In this document: positions 25,801 through 35,303 of the stretch, piece by piece
Layout of the letters: each line of letters starts with the position of its first letter
Numbering within the stretch: the stretch's first letter is position 1
Assembly (NCBI RefSeq): GCF_008039615.1
Contig: NZ_VDUZ01000012.1
Location: 62,001 to 126,000 of the forward strand
DNA length: 64,000 nt
Direction: 5' to 3'
From: Vineibacter terrae
Lineage (GTDB): Bacteria > Pseudomonadota > Alphaproteobacteria > Reyranellales > Reyranellaceae
The notes under the pieces: generated by a model
Database searches by the model: none
The model's input: the letters and a program-made list of their open reading frames with translations, nothing else
Told to the model about the DNA's origin: nothing
Made by a program: the position numbers and the translations under genes

Positions 25801-26010
25801 TTACCAGTAGTACCTGTGTGGGCGACTGTTTCCGAGGTCCCAGACAAGGGCGTCAGGATCGTCGCCGCGATGCACGCGTTGCAGGCCCTTCGCGTTGCGT
25901 CGGCGGCGGGGCCTGTTGTGAAACAGGATATTCCAATGCGCGGGCGTTCCAGACAGGAAGGCGCCGACGCTGCGGCTCTTCGTGCGCGGCTTCTTGCGTT
26001 TATGGTGCAT
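25801..26010 (-). CDS. Small hypothetical protein, basic
   Basis: A 69-residue frame, MHHKRKKPRTKSRSVGAFLS at the start and LVWDLGNSRPHRYYW at the end. It is rich in Lys, Arg and aromatic residues. The ATG at 26010 is preceded by GGAGACCATC, the same ribosome-site context as the DUF433 antitoxin gene. The family is not recognised. With the acidic 73-residue frame directly downstream it forms a basic/acidic pair. Confidence 0.5.
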   Translation of the reverse strand: MHHKRKKPRTKSRSVGAFLSGTPAHWNILFHNRPRRRRNAKGLQRVHRGDDPDALVWDLGNSRPHRYYW

Positions 26011-26215
26011 GATGGTCTCCGGGGCTTCTGGGCACGGAAATACGTGCCGACCCGGAGGTCCGCGGATGGCGGGCAGAAATGCAGCGTGATGAAAAGCGTC
26101 GTCTGCGCTCCCAATAGCAGATCGGGCCGCGCCGGCAAAGCCTGCTTTCCTGGGGACAGGCGCCGCCAACCTCATGGTGCTATGGCGTAAACATAGTTCT
26201 CACCATTACCTGTCA

Positions 26216-26261
26216 CGGCGCGCCATTCGCGGGAGATCCCCCGCAGGGCTTGGAATGACAG
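26216..26261. repeat. Family A palindromic element, half copy
   Basis: Only the second arm is present: GCGCCATTCGCGGGAGATCC matches the inner part of the other copies, and the outer part has decayed to CCCGCAGGGCTTGGAATGACA. The first arm is missing. Confidence 0.7.
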
Positions 26262-26390
26262 CGCGATAAAAAATTTCCTTCGCCGCTTTTCGTTCCGTTG
26301 TCGCTGTGCGCGGCGGTGCGCATATGCACCGGGAAGTTCGTGTTCACACCTGCCGGGCCGATTCATGACCGCGACCGTCCTGCCGCCCAC

Positions 26391-26427
26391 GAAAGTCGCG
26401 CACGCTGCCGGCGCATGCGCGACTTTC
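26391..26427. repeat. Perfect 12-base inverted repeat
   Basis: GAAAGTCGCGCA and TGCGCGACTTTC enclose 13 bases about 75 bases after the stop of the esterase/phytase-like gene (minus strand). It can form a strong hairpin, but there is no T-run, so factor-independent termination is only possible, not shown. Confidence 0.6.
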
Positions 26428-26502
26428 AGTCATTGTTGTCGTTCTTGTCACGCATTTCGCGGTGACGGTATTGGCGCCGACGGGTCGGTGTGGCGCATCC
26501 GC

Positions 26503-27876
26503 TTATTGCGCGCGCAGGAGCTCCGGCACGCGCAGCAGGATGAGCTCGTTGTCGTCCTGCCTGCCGATCTGGCGGCCGGACGAATAGGGCAGGTTGTTGT
26601 CGTTGGCGACGATGATGTGGTCGGCGTCGACGATGGCCACGTCCTCGATGGTCACGAACGGGAAGGTGAAGACGCCGTCACGTGTTGCGGTGCGCGCCAG
26701 CTTCTTGGGGTCGGCGATGCGCATCAGGTCGATGTAGCCCACCTTCTTCACGAAGCCCTCGGCGTCGGCCTGGGTGAGGTCGATCTTGTAGATGCGCTTG
26801 AACCTGGCCGGAACGTTCTGGCAATCGGGCCGGGCCGGCCCGTTGCAGGCCGTCGCCGGATCGCCCTCGCCGTTGTCGCGCTCGATGATCAGGCCGGTGG
26901 CGGCGTCGATCATGTTGAAGTCGCCGATGTTGTTGTCGTTGAGCTCCAGGCGGTACTTCCACGAGCGGCCGGTGTACGCGCCCCTGGCGACATCGAACTC
27001 CAGGATGCGCAGATACTCGCGCCCGTCCTTCATCTCCCAGGTCTTGGCGGCGGCATCCCACAGCGGCCCTTCCAGCAGCGGATACAGGAGCTTGCCGTCG
27101 ACGGCGGCGGCCATGCCCTCGAAGCCGCGCGAGCGGCGCACCTCGAAGGTGACCGCGCCCGGCACGGCCGGCGTCGTCATGCCGTAGTGGTCGGGCGAGC
27201 GCACGACCTTGCCGTCGACCCTGGTCTCGAAGAAGCCGGTCACCTTGCCGTCGAGATCGGTGCGCACCAGGTACGGCCCGAACTCGTCGCCGAACCACAG
27301 GCTGTCGCCGATCGGCTGGATCGATTCGATATCGAGATCGGCGCCGGTGAGGTAGCGCCGCGGCGTATGCTCGTTGACGATCACGAAGGGCAGCTTGCGG
27401 TCGGGGTCATGCAGGAACTTCGTGCCGACACGGTCGACCTTGCCGGCTGTCCAGTCGGCCTTCAGCTCGTGGAACATCAGCATGGCGTCGGACGAGTTGG
27501 CCTTGCTGCCGAAGCCGTTGTCGGTCAGGACGATGAAGTTGCCATTGGCCAGCGTCTTGATGCCCGAGAAGCCTTGCACGGGCTGGCCCTTGAAGGGCAG
27601 CGACAGGCCGGTCTCGCGCGGCGCTGTCTTGTCCGACAGAAACGACGTGCCCTTGATCGAGCCCACGGTCTCGTTGCGGCCCTTGGCCGGCTCGGCGAAA
27701 CGGCCCGAGACCGCCAGGCTCTCGGGTGCGTCGGACGGCGGCGGCACGAAGGTGGCCGCCGGCAGCACGGCATGGCCCGCCAGCTCGGCCGGATAGTCCT
27801 TGGCCAGGGCCGGCGCCGCGGCCAGCGATGTTCCGATCAGGAGCGCCCCGATCAGGCGCGTGTGGCTCAGTCTCAT
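26503..27876 (-). CDS. Secreted esterase-like activity of phytase family protein
   Basis: A 457-residue exported protein. The start at 27876 is chosen because AGGGGGTGAG precedes it and a signal peptide follows at once (MRLSHTRLIGALLIGTSLAA, cleavage after PALA). The mature part is the beta-propeller-like domain named esterase-like activity of phytase: GFSGIKTLANGNFIVLTDNGFG, LVIVNEHTPRRYLTG-like segments and the AIVDADHIIVANDNNLPYS C-terminal part are typical. Natural substrates are poorly known; phosphate esters are likely. Both neighbours are separated by gaps without shared promoters. Confidence 0.85.
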   Translation of the reverse strand: MRLSHTRLIGALLIGTSLAAAPALAKDYPAELAGHAVLPAATFVPPPSDAPESLAVSGRFAEPAKGRNETVGSIKGTSFLSDKTAPRETGLSLPFKGQPVQGFSGIKTLANGNFIVLTDNGFGSKANSSDAMLMFHELKADWTAGKVDRVGTKFLHDPDRKLPFVIVNEHTPRRYLTGADLDIESIQPIGDSLWFGDEFGPYLVRTDLDGKVTGFFETRVDGKVVRSPDHYGMTTPAVPGAVTFEVRRSRGFEGMAAAVDGKLLYPLLEGPLWDAAAKTWEMKDGREYLRILEFDVARGAYTGRSWKYRLELNDNNIGDFNMIDAATGLIIERDNGEGDPATACNGPARPDCQNVPARFKRIYKIDLTQADAEGFVKKVGYIDLMRIADPKKLARTATRDGVFTFPFVTIEDVAIVDADHIIVANDNNLPYSSGRQIGRQDDNELILLRVPELLRAQ

Positions 27877-28105
27877 CTCACCCCCTTGGTCGCGCTGTGC
27901 GCACGCCGGTGTAGGAAGACGGCATGACGTGCCGGTTACACGGTGGTGGCGGAACGGCGACGGTGCCGTGGACAGGGCCGATCGGGGTGGCGTCGGGCGT
28001 TGGTGCGCACGCCATGGGAATGAAATGCGCACCTGAAGTGTCTGTTGCGGTCAGGTCGCTCCATCGGGCGGCCTTCGGTTTCGATCCAGCAGGGGGAGCA
28101 GAACC

Positions 28106-29428
28106 ATGACCACAAACGATGCCCGCGGCCTGGCCATGACCGGCGCCGACGCGGCCGCCGTCGACGGCTTCGAGGCGGCCCTGGCGGAATTCCAGTGCTA
28201 TGTCGGCAATCCCGCCGGCACCATCGAGGCGGCGCTGCAGGCCAGGCCCGATCTCACCATGGGCCACGTGCTGCGCGGCTATCTCTACGGCTCCAGCCTC
28301 GAGGCGCCGGGCCTGCGCGAAGCCGGCCTGTCGCTCGAGGCGGCGCGGGCGTTGCCCGCCAATGCCCGCGAGCGCCAGCACGTCGCGGCCCTGGAAGCGC
28401 TGGTGGCCGGCGCCTACGAGCGCGCGGCGCATCTATGGGAGGGGCTGCTGGTCGAGCATCCGCGCGACGTCCTGGCGCTGCAGGTCGCGCATCTGATGGA
28501 CTTCATGCGTGGCGATGCACGCAACCTGCGCGATCGCGTCGCGCGGCGCCTGCATGCCTGGACCAAGACCGATCCCGGCTATCACGCGGTGATCGGCATG
28601 CATGCCTTCGGCCTGGAGGAGATGGGCGAGTACGATCGTGCCGAGGAGCGCGGCCGCGAATCGGTGAGCCTGAATGCGCGCGACGGCTGGGGCTATCACG
28701 CCGTGGCCCATGTGCTGGAGATGCGCAACCGTCCGGAGGACGGCGTACGGTGGTTGTCGTCGAGCAGCGCGCACTGGGCGCCCGATTCGTTCTTCGACGT
28801 GCACAACTGGTGGCATCTTGCGGTCTACGAGCTGGAGCTCGATCACCTTGATGCCGTGCTGGCGCTCTACGACGGGCCGATCCGCGCTGAGCATTCCGCC
28901 ACCGCGCTCGACCTGATCGACGCCGCGGCGCTGCTGTGGCGCCTGACGCTGCGCGGCCATGATGTCGGCACGCGCTGGGACGAGATTGCCGACGCCTGGA
29001 CGCCGATGATCGATGACGGCGTCTATGCCTTCAACGACGTCCATGCCGTGATGGCCTTTGTCGGTGTCGGCGACGAGGCGCGCATCGCGCAGCAATACGC
29101 CACGTTGCGGCGCAGCGCGGCGGCTGCCGCCGGTATCAGCAATGGCGCGATGGCGCGCGAGGTCGGCCTGCCGGTGGCCGAGGCTTTGATCGCCTTCGGC
29201 CGCGGCCGCTATCGCGACGCCATCGACAGGCTGCAGCACCTGCGGCCGCTGGCGCACCGCTTTGGCGGCAGCCATGCGCAGCGCGACCTGCTCGACCTGA
29301 CCCTGATCGAGGCCGCCAGCCGCGCCGGGGACAAGGGCCTGCTCGCGGCCCTGGCGAGCGAGCGCAGCATGAGCCGGCCGCGCTCTCCCCTGGCGCGCCG
29401 CTATCGGCAGGCGGCGCTGGCGGCGTAG
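28106..29428 (+). CDS. Tetratricopeptide repeat protein, TTC38-like
   Basis: A 440-residue soluble helical protein with TPR-like repeats, similar in layout to the TTC38 family: GHVLRGYLYGSS near residue 52, RERQHVAALEALVAGAYERA near 90, and the central VHNWWHLAVYELELDHLD segment near 233. AGGGGGAG lies before the ATG. No enzymatic motif is seen. It stands alone between a divergent secreted protein and a CoA-transferase gene. Confidence 0.82.
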   Translation: MTTNDARGLAMTGADAAAVDGFEAALAEFQCYVGNPAGTIEAALQARPDLTMGHVLRGYLYGSSLEAPGLREAGLSLEAARALPANARERQHVAALEALVAGAYERAAHLWEGLLVEHPRDVLALQVAHLMDFMRGDARNLRDRVARRLHAWTKTDPGYHAVIGMHAFGLEEMGEYDRAEERGRESVSLNARDGWGYHAVAHVLEMRNRPEDGVRWLSSSSAHWAPDSFFDVHNWWHLAVYELELDHLDAVLALYDGPIRAEHSATALDLIDAAALLWRLTLRGHDVGTRWDEIADAWTPMIDDGVYAFNDVHAVMAFVGVGDEARIAQQYATLRRSAAAAAGISNGAMAREVGLPVAEALIAFGRGRYRDAIDRLQHLRPLAHRFGGSHAQRDLLDLTLIEAASRAGDKGLLAALASERSMSRPRSPLARRYRQAALAA

Positions 29429-29605
29429 CCTCTTCCCGAGGCCGCGGGCAGGGTCCGGAGGACCTGACCAGGCGGCTGCCGCCGCCGTGCCGCCACCCTG
29501 TCCTGCAAGCCAGACATCGTATATCCCGGGATGTCGGAGGGGCGCCTACGCCCTATGGTGCGGCCGCGCCGCTGGCATCCGGCGGGTGCGGCGAGGAGGG
29601 ACATG

Positions 29606-30808
29606 ATGGCTGGGCCTTTGGCAGGTGTGCGGATTCTGGATTGCACTTCGGTCGTGCTGGGGCCGTGGGCGGCCCAGCAGCTGGGCGACCTCGGTGCCGA
29701 TATCATCAAGATCGAATCGCCGGAAGGGGACACCACGCGCCAGCTCGGCCCGCGCCGCAACAAGAACATGGCGGCCTTCTTCCTGGGCTGCAATCGCAAC
29801 AAGCGCAGCATCGTGCTCGACCTCAAGAAGGAGGACGGCCGCGCTGCCCTGTTCCGCATGGCCAAGACCGCCGATGTGCTGATGCACAACTACCGGCCCG
29901 AGCCGGCGGCGCGCCTGGGCGTGCCCTACGAGGCCTTCGAGAAGGTCAACAAGCGGCTGATCTACGTCGCCACCTACGGCTACCGCGCCGCCGGGCCGAT
30001 GGGGCCCAAGGCGGCCTACGACGACATCATCCAGGCCGGCTCCGGCCTGGCGTCGCTGCAGACCGTGGTGGCGGGCGCGCCGCGCTTCCTGCCCACGATC
30101 GTCGCCGACAAGACCAGCTCGAACGCCGTGGTCGCGGCCGTGCTGGCGGCGCTCTACGAGCGCGAGAAATCGGGCCTGGGCCAGGCGGTCGAGGTGCCGA
30201 TGTTCGAAAGCCTGGTCTCCTACGTGATGGTCGAGCATCTCTACGGCGAGAGCTTCGTGCCGGCGATCGACACCGCAGGCTACAAGCGGGTCCTCAACAA
30301 GGAACGCCGGCCCTATCCGTCGAAGGACGGCTTCTTCGCGCTGCTGCCCTACAACGATGCCAACTGGCACGAGTTCTGCCAGCTCGTCGGCCGGTCCGAC
30401 ATCATGCAGGATCCGCGCTTCCAGTCGCTTGAGGCCCGCCTGACCAACGTCGAGGTGGTGTACGCCACGCTGGCCGAGATCTGCGCCACCCGCACCAACG
30501 CCGAATGGGTCGCGCTGCTGAAGGACTCCAACGTGCCGCACGGGCCGGTGAACACCCTGGAGGATCTGTTCAACGATCCGCAGCTGCAGGCCACCGGCTT
30601 CTGGAAGGAGGTCGATCACCCGACCGAGGGGCGGCTGCGCATGCCCGACATCCCGCCGAGCTTCAGCCGCACGCCGGGCGAGATCCGCTATCTGCAGCCG
30701 CGCCTGGGCGAGCACAGCGTCGAGATCCTGCGCGAGTCCGGCTTCTCGGCCGCCGAGATCGACGCCATGCTCGCGACCGGCGCCACCCGCGACGGCACCA
30801 AGGGCTAG
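29606..30808 (+). CDS. CaiB/BaiF-family (type III) CoA transferase
   Basis: A 400-residue class III CoA transferase. The N-terminus reads MAGPLAGVRILDCTSVVLGPWAAQ-like sequence typical of the family, followed by GADIIKIESPEGD and the NRNKRSIVLDLKKEDG segment. The catalytic Asp is in the YDDIIQAGSG region. The ATG at 29606 has GGAGG six bases before it; the ATG three bases earlier is a less well spaced alternative. The acyl substrate is not known. A family A palindrome separates it from the deaminase gene. Confidence 0.9.
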   Translation: MAGPLAGVRILDCTSVVLGPWAAQQLGDLGADIIKIESPEGDTTRQLGPRRNKNMAAFFLGCNRNKRSIVLDLKKEDGRAALFRMAKTADVLMHNYRPEPAARLGVPYEAFEKVNKRLIYVATYGYRAAGPMGPKAAYDDIIQAGSGLASLQTVVAGAPRFLPTIVADKTSSNAVVAAVLAALYEREKSGLGQAVEVPMFESLVSYVMVEHLYGESFVPAIDTAGYKRVLNKERRPYPSKDGFFALLPYNDANWHEFCQLVGRSDIMQDPRFQSLEARLTNVEVVYATLAEICATRTNAEWVALLKDSNVPHGPVNTLEDLFNDPQLQATGFWKEVDHPTEGRLRMPDIPPSFSRTPGEIRYLQPRLGEHSVEILRESGFSAAEIDAMLATGATRDGTKG

Positions 30809-30818
30809 CACGGCCACT

Positions 30819-30903
30819 GTCATCCCGAGCGTAGCGAGGGATCTCCCGCGAATGGCGCACCGTGCGTCCCTCGCAGGAGATCCCTCGCTGCGCTCGGGAT
30901 GAC
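30819..30903. repeat. Family A palindromic element, copy in reverse orientation
   Basis: An 85-base copy. Its asymmetric centre (GCGAATGGCGCACCGTGCGT) is the reverse complement of the centre of the copies at 17832 and 43062, so it is inserted in the opposite orientation. It sits between two plus-strand genes. Confidence 0.9.
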
Positions 30904-30955
30904 AGGCTGAAACGCGCCGGAAAGGGCTATACTGCCGCCCATTCCGGAGGCTGCC

Positions 30956-31963
30956 ATGACCCTGTCCGCTGTCGAGGCTGCGCCCAAGGCCGAGCTGCAC
31001 ATCCACCTGGAAGGCTCGCTGGAGCCGGACATGCTGCTGGCGCTGGCCGCGCGCAACCAGGTCACGATCCCCTACGCGAACGCCGATGAGCTGCGGGCCG
31101 CCTACGACTTCGCCGACCTGCAGGAGTTCCTCGAGCTCTACTGGGCCGGCCAGAGCGTGCTGCGCACCGAGCGCGACTTCTACGACCTGACCCACGCCTA
31201 CCTGGCGCGCGCCCATCGCGACAATGTCGTGCATGTCGAGGCCCACCTCCTGCCGCAGGGCCACACGCCGCGCGGTGTTCCGTTCGGCGCGGTGCTCGAC
31301 GGCGCGCTGGCAGCCTTCGACGACGCGCGGCATGCGTTCGGCATCACCGGCGGCATTATCCTGGGACTCAATCGCCACGAATCCCAGGACGAGGCGCTCG
31401 CGGTGCTGCGGTCCGCCCAGCCCTGGCGCGACCGGATCCTGGCGCTGGGCCTGGAGGGACCGGAGAAGGGCAACCCGCCATCGAAGTTCACACAGGTCTA
31501 TGATCAGGCGCGCGACTGGGGCTGGCACCTGACGGCGCATGCCGGCGAGGAAGGGCCGCCGGACTACATCGTCGAGGCGCTCGATGTGCTGAAGGTCGAG
31601 CGCATCGACCATGGCGTGCGCTGCGAGCAGTCGCCGGCGCTGGTGCGGCGCCTGGCCGAGCAGGGCGTGCCGCTCACCGTCTGTCCGCTCTCGAACGTGA
31701 TGCTGAAGGTGTTCCCCGCATTGGCGCAGCACAATCTGCGTCGCCTGCTGCAGGCCGGCCTGTGCGTGACGGTCAACTCCGACGACCCGCCGTATTTCGG
31801 CGGCTACGTGAACGCCAACTACACCCAGAGCGCGGCGGCGCTGGGCCTCAGCGCGGCCGAGCAGCGGCGCCTGGTGCGCAACGGCTTCGTTGCCGCCTTC
31901 ATCGACGACGCGCAGCGCCGCCGCTGTCTGCACGACCTCGATGCGGCCTGGCCGCCGCCCTGA
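30956..31963 (+). CDS. add: Adenosine/adenine deaminase family protein
   Basis: A 335-residue amidohydrolase with the ELHIHLEGSL metal motif (H15, H17), the HAGEEGP motif with its zinc His and catalytic Glu, and SDDPPYFGGYVNANY near residue 280. The FGGY after the metal Asp pair is characteristic of the Aah1-type branch that deaminates adenine rather than adenosine, so adenine is the more likely substrate although the family is usually labelled adenosine deaminase. GGAGG precedes the ATG. It serves purine salvage in the cytoplasm. Confidence 0.88.
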   Translation: MTLSAVEAAPKAELHIHLEGSLEPDMLLALAARNQVTIPYANADELRAAYDFADLQEFLELYWAGQSVLRTERDFYDLTHAYLARAHRDNVVHVEAHLLPQGHTPRGVPFGAVLDGALAAFDDARHAFGITGGIILGLNRHESQDEALAVLRSAQPWRDRILALGLEGPEKGNPPSKFTQVYDQARDWGWHLTAHAGEEGPPDYIVEALDVLKVERIDHGVRCEQSPALVRRLAEQGVPLTVCPLSNVMLKVFPALAQHNLRRLLQAGLCVTVNSDDPPYFGGYVNANYTQSAAALGLSAAEQRRLVRNGFVAAFIDDAQRRRCLHDLDAAWPPP

Positions 31964-32046
31964 ACCATCAGCGCGCGTGCAACCTCCCGCGCCGTAGCGC
32001 GTTTTTGATGCGGGACCTGCATGTCCCGACGCATCAGGAGGCAACC

Positions 32047-32370
32047 ATGCTGAAAGGGCTTTGCGCAGCCCTGCTGACGTGCGCCCTGGCGGGTGCGTGC
32101 ACGGTTCGCGAGACGAGAACCGTCGTCGTGCCAGCCGGTGCCGACACTGTCTGCCAGGGCTACGGCTTCACGCCGGGCACGACAGGCTACGACAACTGCG
32201 TCGTCCGTGAAGCCGATGCCCGCCGCCGCGGCCGTATGGCAGCCGACTACACCGAATCAGCGCTCGTCACCGATTCGCAGGCCGCCTGCTACTCCTATGG
32301 GCTGACACCCGGCACGACTCCCTACGATCGCTGCGTGAGCTATGAGATCAATGCGCGCCGCTATCGCTAG
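32047..32370 (+). CDS. Small lipoprotein with duplicated Cys/Tyr motif
   Basis: A 107-residue protein with a lipoprotein signal (MLKGLCAALLTCALAGAC, lipobox LAGAC). The mature part contains the motif CxxYGxTPGTTxYDxCV twice (CQGYGFTPGTTGYDNCV and CYSYGLTPGTTPYDRCV), which suggests an internal duplication and two disulfides or metal sites. AGGAGG is well placed before the ATG, and a hairpin (TGATGCGGGAC with its complement, 32006-32036) lies just upstream of it. The function is unknown. The last four bases overlap the end of the convergent ABC gene. Confidence 0.75.
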   Translation: MLKGLCAALLTCALAGACTVRETRTVVVPAGADTVCQGYGFTPGTTGYDNCVVREADARRRGRMAADYTESALVTDSQAACYSYGLTPGTTPYDRCVSYEINARRYR

Positions 32371-33340
32371 CTCGAACCGGTCAACGGGTGATGGCAGGCG
32401 GCGAGCTGGCCGCCGCTGATCGGCCGCAGCGGCGGCACCTCGTCGGCGCAGCGCTGGTCGGCCCGCGGGCAGCGCGTGCGGAAACGGCAGCCCGAGGGCG
32501 GTGCGATCGGCGACGGCGGTTCGCCGATCGGTATGTTGACGGTGGGCCGGATCGTCGGATCCGGCACCGGGATCGCATCGAGCAGCAGCGCGGTATAGGG
32601 ATGCGCCGGACGCGTGAAGATCTGCTCGGTCGGGCCGACCTCGCACAGGCGGCCCAGATACATCACCGCGATCCGATCGCTCACGGCTTTCACGACCGCC
32701 AGATCATGCGCGATGAACAGCAGCGTCAGCCCGTAGCGGCGCTTCATGTCCTCGAGCAGGTTCAGGATCTGGGCCCGGATCGAGACGTCGAGCGCTGACA
32801 CCGGCTCATCGCAGATCACCAGCTCAGGCTCCAGCACCAGGGCGCGGGCGATGCAGATGCGTTGGCACTGCCCGCCCGAGAACTCGTGCGGCAGGCGGCC
32901 GCCGGCCGTATCGGGGTCGAGGCCGACCGCCGTCATCACCGCGCGCACCTGCCTGTCGCGCTCGGCGCGGTCCTTGATGCCGGCGATCACCAGCGGCTCG
33001 GCGATGATGTCGGCGATGCGCCGGCGCGGGTTGAGCGATGCGATCGGGTCCTGGAAGATCAGCTGCAGCCGGCGGCGCATGCGGCGCAACGCTTCCCCGC
33101 CCAACCGGGTCAGGTCAGTGCCGTCGAACACCACCCGGCCGGCGGTCGGCCGGCGCAGCTGCAGCACGGCGCGGCCCAAGGTCGACTTGCCGCAACCCGA
33201 CTCGCCGACCAGGCCCAGGGTCTCGCCGCGGTCGACATGCAGGCTCACGTCGCTGACGGCGTGCACGGTCTTGCTGCCGACAGGGTATTCGACGACGAGG
33301 TTCTCGACCTCCAGCAGCTTGCCGTTCTTCACGCCGGCCA

Positions 33341-33344
<4 letters not shown>
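32367..33344 (-). CDS. Dipeptide/oligopeptide ABC importer ATP-binding protein (DppF/OppF type)
   Basis: A 325-residue ABC ATPase, last gene of a five-gene importer operon. It shows Walker A GESGCGKST, the signature FSGGQCQR (Cys where Arg or Gln is usual), Walker B LVICDEP and the C-terminal oligopeptide-transporter extension with the CRFRTRCPRADQRC cysteine cluster. The ATG at 33344 overlaps the stop of the preceding ATPase gene by four bases. Confidence 0.92.
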
Positions 33345-34333
<989 letters not shown>

Positions 34334-34336
<3 letters not shown>

Positions 34337-34421
34337 GTTTTGGACCGCGCGCGTCCACGCGCGCACCGGTTCAGCGGCGCCGGATCATGAGCGCGCGTAG
34401 ACGCGCGCGGTCCGAAACATG
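34334..34421. repeat. Family D palindrome covering the start of the DppD-type gene
   Basis: Arms 34334-34364 and 34391-34421 are 31 bases long and pair with only two mismatches, both of which are G-U pairs in one RNA strand. The inner arms are alternating GC (GCGCGCGT..). The element is inside an operon, between a permease gene and an ATPase gene, and contains the ATPase start codon. Confidence 0.85.
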
Positions 34422-34433
34422 AGCTCACCCTCC

Positions 34434-35303
34434 TCACAGGGCCCCCGGCCGCGGGTCGGTCAGCGCCCGCAGCGTGTCACCGATGATGTTGAAGGCCAGC
34501 ACGGTGATGAACATCGTGCCCGCCGGCAGGAAGGCGAGCCATGGCGCGATGTCCAGGCTCTCGCGGCCTTCGGCGATCATGCTGCCCCAGCTTGGCGCCG
34601 GCGGCGGCACGCCCAGCCCCAGGAAGCTCAGCGCACCCTCGACCACGATGGTGACGGCGACCCCCAGAAGGAAGAAGGCGACCAGCGGCAGCGAGACGTT
34701 GGGCAGCAGCTCGCGCAGCAGGATGCGGCCGTGCGTGGCGCCAAGGGCGCGGGCGGCGACGACGAATTCGCGCTCGCTGAGCGACAGGGTGACGGCACGG
34801 GCGACGCGCGTGAACGCCGGGATGCTCAGCACGCCGATCACCAGGGTGATGTTCAGGACCGTCTGCCCGAGATAGGCGAGGACGGCGAGCAGGAAGACCA
34901 GTGGCGGAAAGGCCAGCAGCACGTCGACGCCGCCAACTGTCAGGGTCTCGAGGCGGCCGCGGAAGTAGCCTGCCAGCATGCCCAGCGCGCCGCCGATCGT
35001 GACGCCGATCACCGACGACAGCAGCCCGACCGTGAGCGAGACGCGGGCGCCGTAGATCAGGCGGGAGAGTATGTCGCGGCCCAGGCTGTCGGTGCCCAGC
35101 AGATGCTCGGCGCTGGGCAATGCGCGCTTGCCAAGCATGTCCATGTCGGTGGGGCTGGCGATGGGCAGAATGGTGGCAAACACCGCCGCCAGGCCGATCA
35201 GCAGGACCCAGGCGACGGCGCAGAGGAAGAGGCCGCCCAGCTTGCGGCGCTTGGCGACAGGTGAGGCCAGCGCGGTGTCGCCGTCGATCTCAAGCACGGC
35301 CAT
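34434..35303 (-). CDS. Dipeptide/oligopeptide ABC importer permease (DppC/OppC type)
   Basis: A 289-residue inner-membrane permease. The N-terminal membrane segment precedes the HLLGTDSLGRDILSRLIYGARVSL motif, and the coupling loop REFVVAARALGATHGRILLRELLPN is the EAA loop contacting the ATPases. The start at 35303 overlaps the end of the DppB-type gene by 14 bases, which indicates translational coupling. Confidence 0.92.
   Translation of the reverse strand: MAVLEIDGDTALASPVAKRRKLGGLFLCAVAWVLLIGLAAVFATILPIASPTDMDMLGKRALPSAEHLLGTDSLGRDILSRLIYGARVSLTVGLLSSVIGVTIGGALGMLAGYFRGRLETLTVGGVDVLLAFPPLVFLLAVLAYLGQTVLNITLVIGVLSIPAFTRVARAVTLSLSEREFVVAARALGATHGRILLRELLPNVSLPLVAFFLLGVAVTIVVEGALSFLGLGVPPPAPSWGSMIAEGRESLDIAPWLAFLPAGTMFITVLAFNIIGDTLRALTDPRPGAL

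Larger units (their letters stand above)
26011..26502. other. 492-base gap without a convincing gene
   Basis: The stretch lies upstream of the small gene pair and downstream of the esterase/phytase-like gene. It holds a half copy of repeat family A (about 26216-26261), an AT-rich patch near 26268-26282 and a perfect 12-base inverted repeat at 26391-26427. No RNA gene or longer reading frame with coding character is seen. Confidence 0.6.

Noticed and set aside
29546-32044. An 832-codon minus-strand frame across the CoA-transferase and deaminase genes
   Set aside because: It reads through two well-supported genes and a palindromic repeat, and the repeat part gives the typical spurious HPERSEGSP-type sequence.
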